Source of the DNA: Candidatus Thorarchaeota archaeon
GTDB lineage: Archaea > Asgardarchaeota > Thorarchaeia > Thorarchaeales > Thorarchaeaceae
NCBI GenBank assembly: GCA_021498125.1
Contig: JAIZWL010000006.1
Span: 62,001 to 126,000 of the forward strand
Direction: 5' to 3'
DNA length: 64,000 bases
Shown here: positions 62,058 through 64,000 of the stretch, one piece after another
Numbering within the stretch: position 1 is the first letter of the stretch
Layout: the number at the start of each line of letters is the position of its first letter
Position numbers and translations under genes: made by a program
The notes under the pieces: model-generated
Told to the model about the DNA's origin: nothing
Databases searched by the model: none
Seen by the model: the letters and a program-made list of their open reading frames with translations, nothing else

Positions 62058-62789
62058 TCACGATTCTTCAAATTCGCGTATCCACTCGTCCGTGAACATC
62101 GACTCGACATCAGCAGCGTCTGCGAGTTCTCGGCCAGCCATCGTATCAAGTAGGTTCTTAGTCCGGATGAGAAGCTTTCTGTCCTTCTTGGCGAGTGTAT
62201 CTGCAAATGCCAAGGTCTCCTTCATTAGATCGGCCTGTGTGAATATCTTGTCTGCAAGTCCTATCTCTTTTGCCTCGCCCGCAGGAACGGTCCGTCCTGT
62301 GAGAAGGATATCCTTTGCAATTGAGACCGGTACCAGTCGCAAGAGTCCTGATGCTGCGCCCATCCCCGGAAAGATGGAGAGGTCAATCTCCGGAAGCTTG
62401 AAGGCGGCATTATCCGTGACGAAACGGAAGTCACATGCGGAGGCTATGATTGCACCGAAGCCCATTGCGTAGCCATTGATCGCGGCGATTGTGATACAGT
62501 TGCGTGCATCCCTGATCGTTGCGACGGTCTTTTCCAAGAGTTTGAAGAAGTCACGGTACTCGTCCTTTTTGAGACCCTTGACCGTGTCGATATCGAATCC
62601 TGCACTGAAGGCTCTCTCTCCCGCTCCTGTGAAAATGACGATGAAGACCTCTGGATCATTTAGTAATCGTGATGTCTTTTCCTCAAATGTTCGAAGCATG
62701 TCATAGGTGACAGCATTGAGCTTTTCCGGACGGTTGATCGTCACTATGGCAATACCGTCTTTCTGATCAGCAAGGATCTCACCAGTCAT
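62058..62789 (-). CDS. Enoyl-CoA hydratase/isomerase family protein
   Basis: A 243-residue crotonase-superfamily protein. The CoA-binding region ITINRPEKLNAVTYDM and the oxyanion-hole motif AFSAGFDID are clear, as is the second hole (AINGYAMGFGAIIASACD). In hydratases the loop carries GGGCELA with a catalytic Glu; here it is GFGAIIA, so that Glu is missing, while the second Glu (FKLPEIDLSIFP) is present. One acid only suggests isomerase, thioesterase, or another crotonase activity. Cytosolic, trimer-type fold. Confidence 0.9.
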   Translation of the reverse strand: MTGEILADQKDGIAIVTINRPEKLNAVTYDMLRTFEEKTSRLLNDPEVFIVIFTGAGERAFSAGFDIDTVKGLKKDEYRDFFKLLEKTVATIRDARNCITIAAINGYAMGFGAIIASACDFRFVTDNAAFKLPEIDLSIFPGMGAASGLLRLVPVSIAKDILLTGRTVPAGEAKEIGLADKIFTQADLMKETLAFADTLAKKDRKLLIRTKNLLDTMAGRELADAADVESMFTDEWIREFEES

Positions 62790-62916
62790 CTATCTTCACT
62801 CTCCCAGAGCAGGTGTTGCATTTCCAACTCACGCTGTATATATTCCTTCGGTCTTCCCTCAAATACCTACTGCGTCTATATTCTATCGTCGCGCGCAGTC
62901 TCTCCAACTGCTCTGA

Positions 62917-63375
62917 TCAGTCCATGCAAGCATGGCAATCGTCAGATACATGTTCTGCCTGTTGCCTGTGAACCTCGCATATGATTCCTGCGTCACGAAG
63001 AATCTTGATGAGGTGGATGATCTCGCGGGTCATGTCCTCATAGACCGCTGCATCACTTGTCCGATGATCCCACGCCTCCATGATGTTGTTCGCAGCCTTC
63101 TTTATGTACGGGATTATGTCATCGGGGAATTCAATGGTGTCGCCCCTCGATCTTGCGGTCTCCGACTTGCGGAGCTTGTACTGTGATACGGCTGGTTCTG
63201 TGATCCCCAACATCCGCGCTATGTCTTTCTGCCTCCGGCCAGCCTCGATCATGGCCCTCGCAAGTTCCCTCCGGATTGCTGGAAGAATGTACCAGACTTC
63301 TACTTCTTGCGGCATCATCCATGTTCTCTTCTTTGGACTGCCGTCTCTCTTTACTCCACGTGGCACTGCTGTCAC
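62917..63375 (-). CDS. HTH transcriptional regulator with C-terminal Cys/His cluster
   Basis: A 152-residue protein (or 133 residues from the internal ATG at 63318). The helix-turn-helix is ELARAMIEAGRRQKDIARMLGITEPAVSQYKLRK, of the archaeal COG2522 type, with the typical VWYILPAIRRELA helix in front. The C-terminus carries a metal- or cluster-like CEVHRQQAEHVSDDCHAC. It is divergent from the sirtuin gene (111 bp between the starts), whose promoter it may overlap. The effector is unknown. Confidence 0.85.
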   Translation of the reverse strand: MTAVPRGVKRDGSPKKRTWMMPQEVEVWYILPAIRRELARAMIEAGRRQKDIARMLGITEPAVSQYKLRKSETARSRGDTIEFPDDIIPYIKKAANNIMEAWDHRTSDAAVYEDMTREIIHLIKILRDAGIICEVHRQQAEHVSDDCHACMD

Positions 63376-63486
63376 TCACTTCGTCTATTGCTAACAATAG
63401 TGAAGATTTTAGATTAATAAGGCTGTTGCCACGTACATATTTCCTCACCGTCAGTATTATGTGGTTGTTCACATATTCTTCTCTCG

Positions 63487-64000
63487 ATGAACGACGACGA
63501 GATCAAAAGGGCGGCTGAGATCATTCGCCATGCAGAACATCTTATTGCATTGACCGGTGCAGGGGTGTCTCGTGAGTCCAACATCCCCACGTTCCGAGGA
63601 AAGGACGGGCTCTGGCGCAATTATGATCCAATGGACCTTGCCACTCCGTCCGCCTTCGCACGTGATTCGCAACTTGTCTGGGAATGGTACGAGTGGCGAC
63701 AGGGTCTCATTGCCTCCTGCGAGCCTAACCCCGCGCACTATATGCTTGCTGCGTGGGAACGCAAGGGCCTGCTGAAGACGGTGATCACTCAGAACGTCGA
63801 TGGTCTTCATAGGCGTGCTGGCTCTGAGCATGTGTTGGAAGTCCATGGAAATATCTGGGCTGTGAAGTGTGTGAACTGTTCCTATCACGCGTTGCTTGAT
63901 CGCCCCGCCGTGGGAGTCCCCCGATGTCCGGAGTGCGGCGATCTGCTTCGGCCGGATGTCGTCTGGTTCGGCGAGAGTCTGGACCCGGATGTGATCTCTA
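63487..64000 (+). CDS. Sirtuin (NAD-dependent protein deacylase), C-terminally cut by window edge
   Basis: 171 codons are visible. The sirtuin motifs [15 protein letters not shown] (NAD binding), [18 protein letters not shown] (catalytic His) and the zinc-binding CVNC...CPEC are intact, as is DVVWFGE. It removes acyl groups from lysine using NAD; the archaeal targets include Alba and other chromatin proteins. The start is ATG 63487; the C-terminal part lies beyond 64000. Divergent from the HTH regulator. Confidence 0.93.
   Translation, partial: MNDDEIKRAAEIIRHAEHLIALTGAGVSRESNIPTFRGKDGLWRNYDPMDLATPSAFARDSQLVWEWYEWRQGLIASCEPNPAHYMLAAWERKGLLKTVITQNVDGLHRRAGSEHVLEVHGNIWAVKCVNCSYHALLDRPAVGVPRCPECGDLLRPDVVWFGESLDPDVIS

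Overview
This 64 kb window is gene-dense archaeal chromosome and most resembles an Asgard archaeon, probably of the Thorarchaeota/Heimdall-Thor type (an inference from content; no marker phylogeny could be run). Archaeal hallmarks are a TATA-binding protein, a geranylgeranyl-reductase-family enzyme, type 2 isopentenyl-diphosphate isomerase, F420-dependent methylene-tetrahydromethanopterin dehydrogenase, ADP-forming acetate-CoA ligase and a tungsten-type aldehyde ferredoxin oxidoreductase. Asgard-like features are a Ras-superfamily GTPase domain on a long disordered N-terminal region, several proteins with longin/roadblock-like domains, a perfect C2H2 zinc finger, a divergent tubulin/FtsZ-superfamily protein and a beta-propeller/coiled-coil protein. 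Many genes start with TTG or GTG, often behind a clear Shine-Dalgarno sequence.

Layout. 0-5 kb: end of a secreted protein, a zinc-ribbon protein, mtd, an MFS-like membrane protein with a C-terminal helix-hairpin-helix domain, and a longin-like/winged-helix protein. 5-14.6 kb: a PAS histidine kinase, a 131-bp MITE, a DnaJ-zinc-motif membrane protein, a glycerophosphodiesterase, an esterase, an 18-TM protein, a 48-aa protein ahead of the AOR, and a MinD-like ATPase. 15-25 kb: a large surface protein, a second longin-like protein, a methyltransferase, a kinase-like protein with a CheY receiver, two uncharacterised proteins and an FAD reductase. 25-33 kb: acyl-CoA synthetase, a cluster of five ACGTGTACT repeats, a phosphoribosyltransferase, then a 3.1-kb segment bounded by two inverted MITE copies (membrane protein, zinc-finger protein, atypical GTPase), and a broken radical-SAM gene. 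33-40.7 kb: an ABC/FtsX operon (ATPase, two large permeases, ATPase fused to an AbrB-like domain). 40.8-52 kb: Ig-like surface protein, lipase, tbp, site-2 protease, small membrane proteins, fni and acetate-CoA ligase. 52-60.3 kb: a candidate cytoskeletal module, a minus-strand operon (910-aa helical protein, tubulin-like GTPase, 362-aa helical protein) next to a divergent beta-propeller/coiled-coil gene and a TPR gene. 60-64 kb: RidA, a membrane protein with a longin-like C-terminus, an enoyl-CoA hydratase homologue, an HTH regulator and a sirtuin cut by the window edge.

The two most notable signals are the tubulin-like operon and the MITE family. MITE copy 1 has a perfect 9-bp target duplication. 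Copies 2 and 3 are inverted, nearly identical, and carry one 9-bp target sequence split between them as reverse complements, the signature of a transposition-driven inversion. No tRNA, rRNA or CRISPR array was found.
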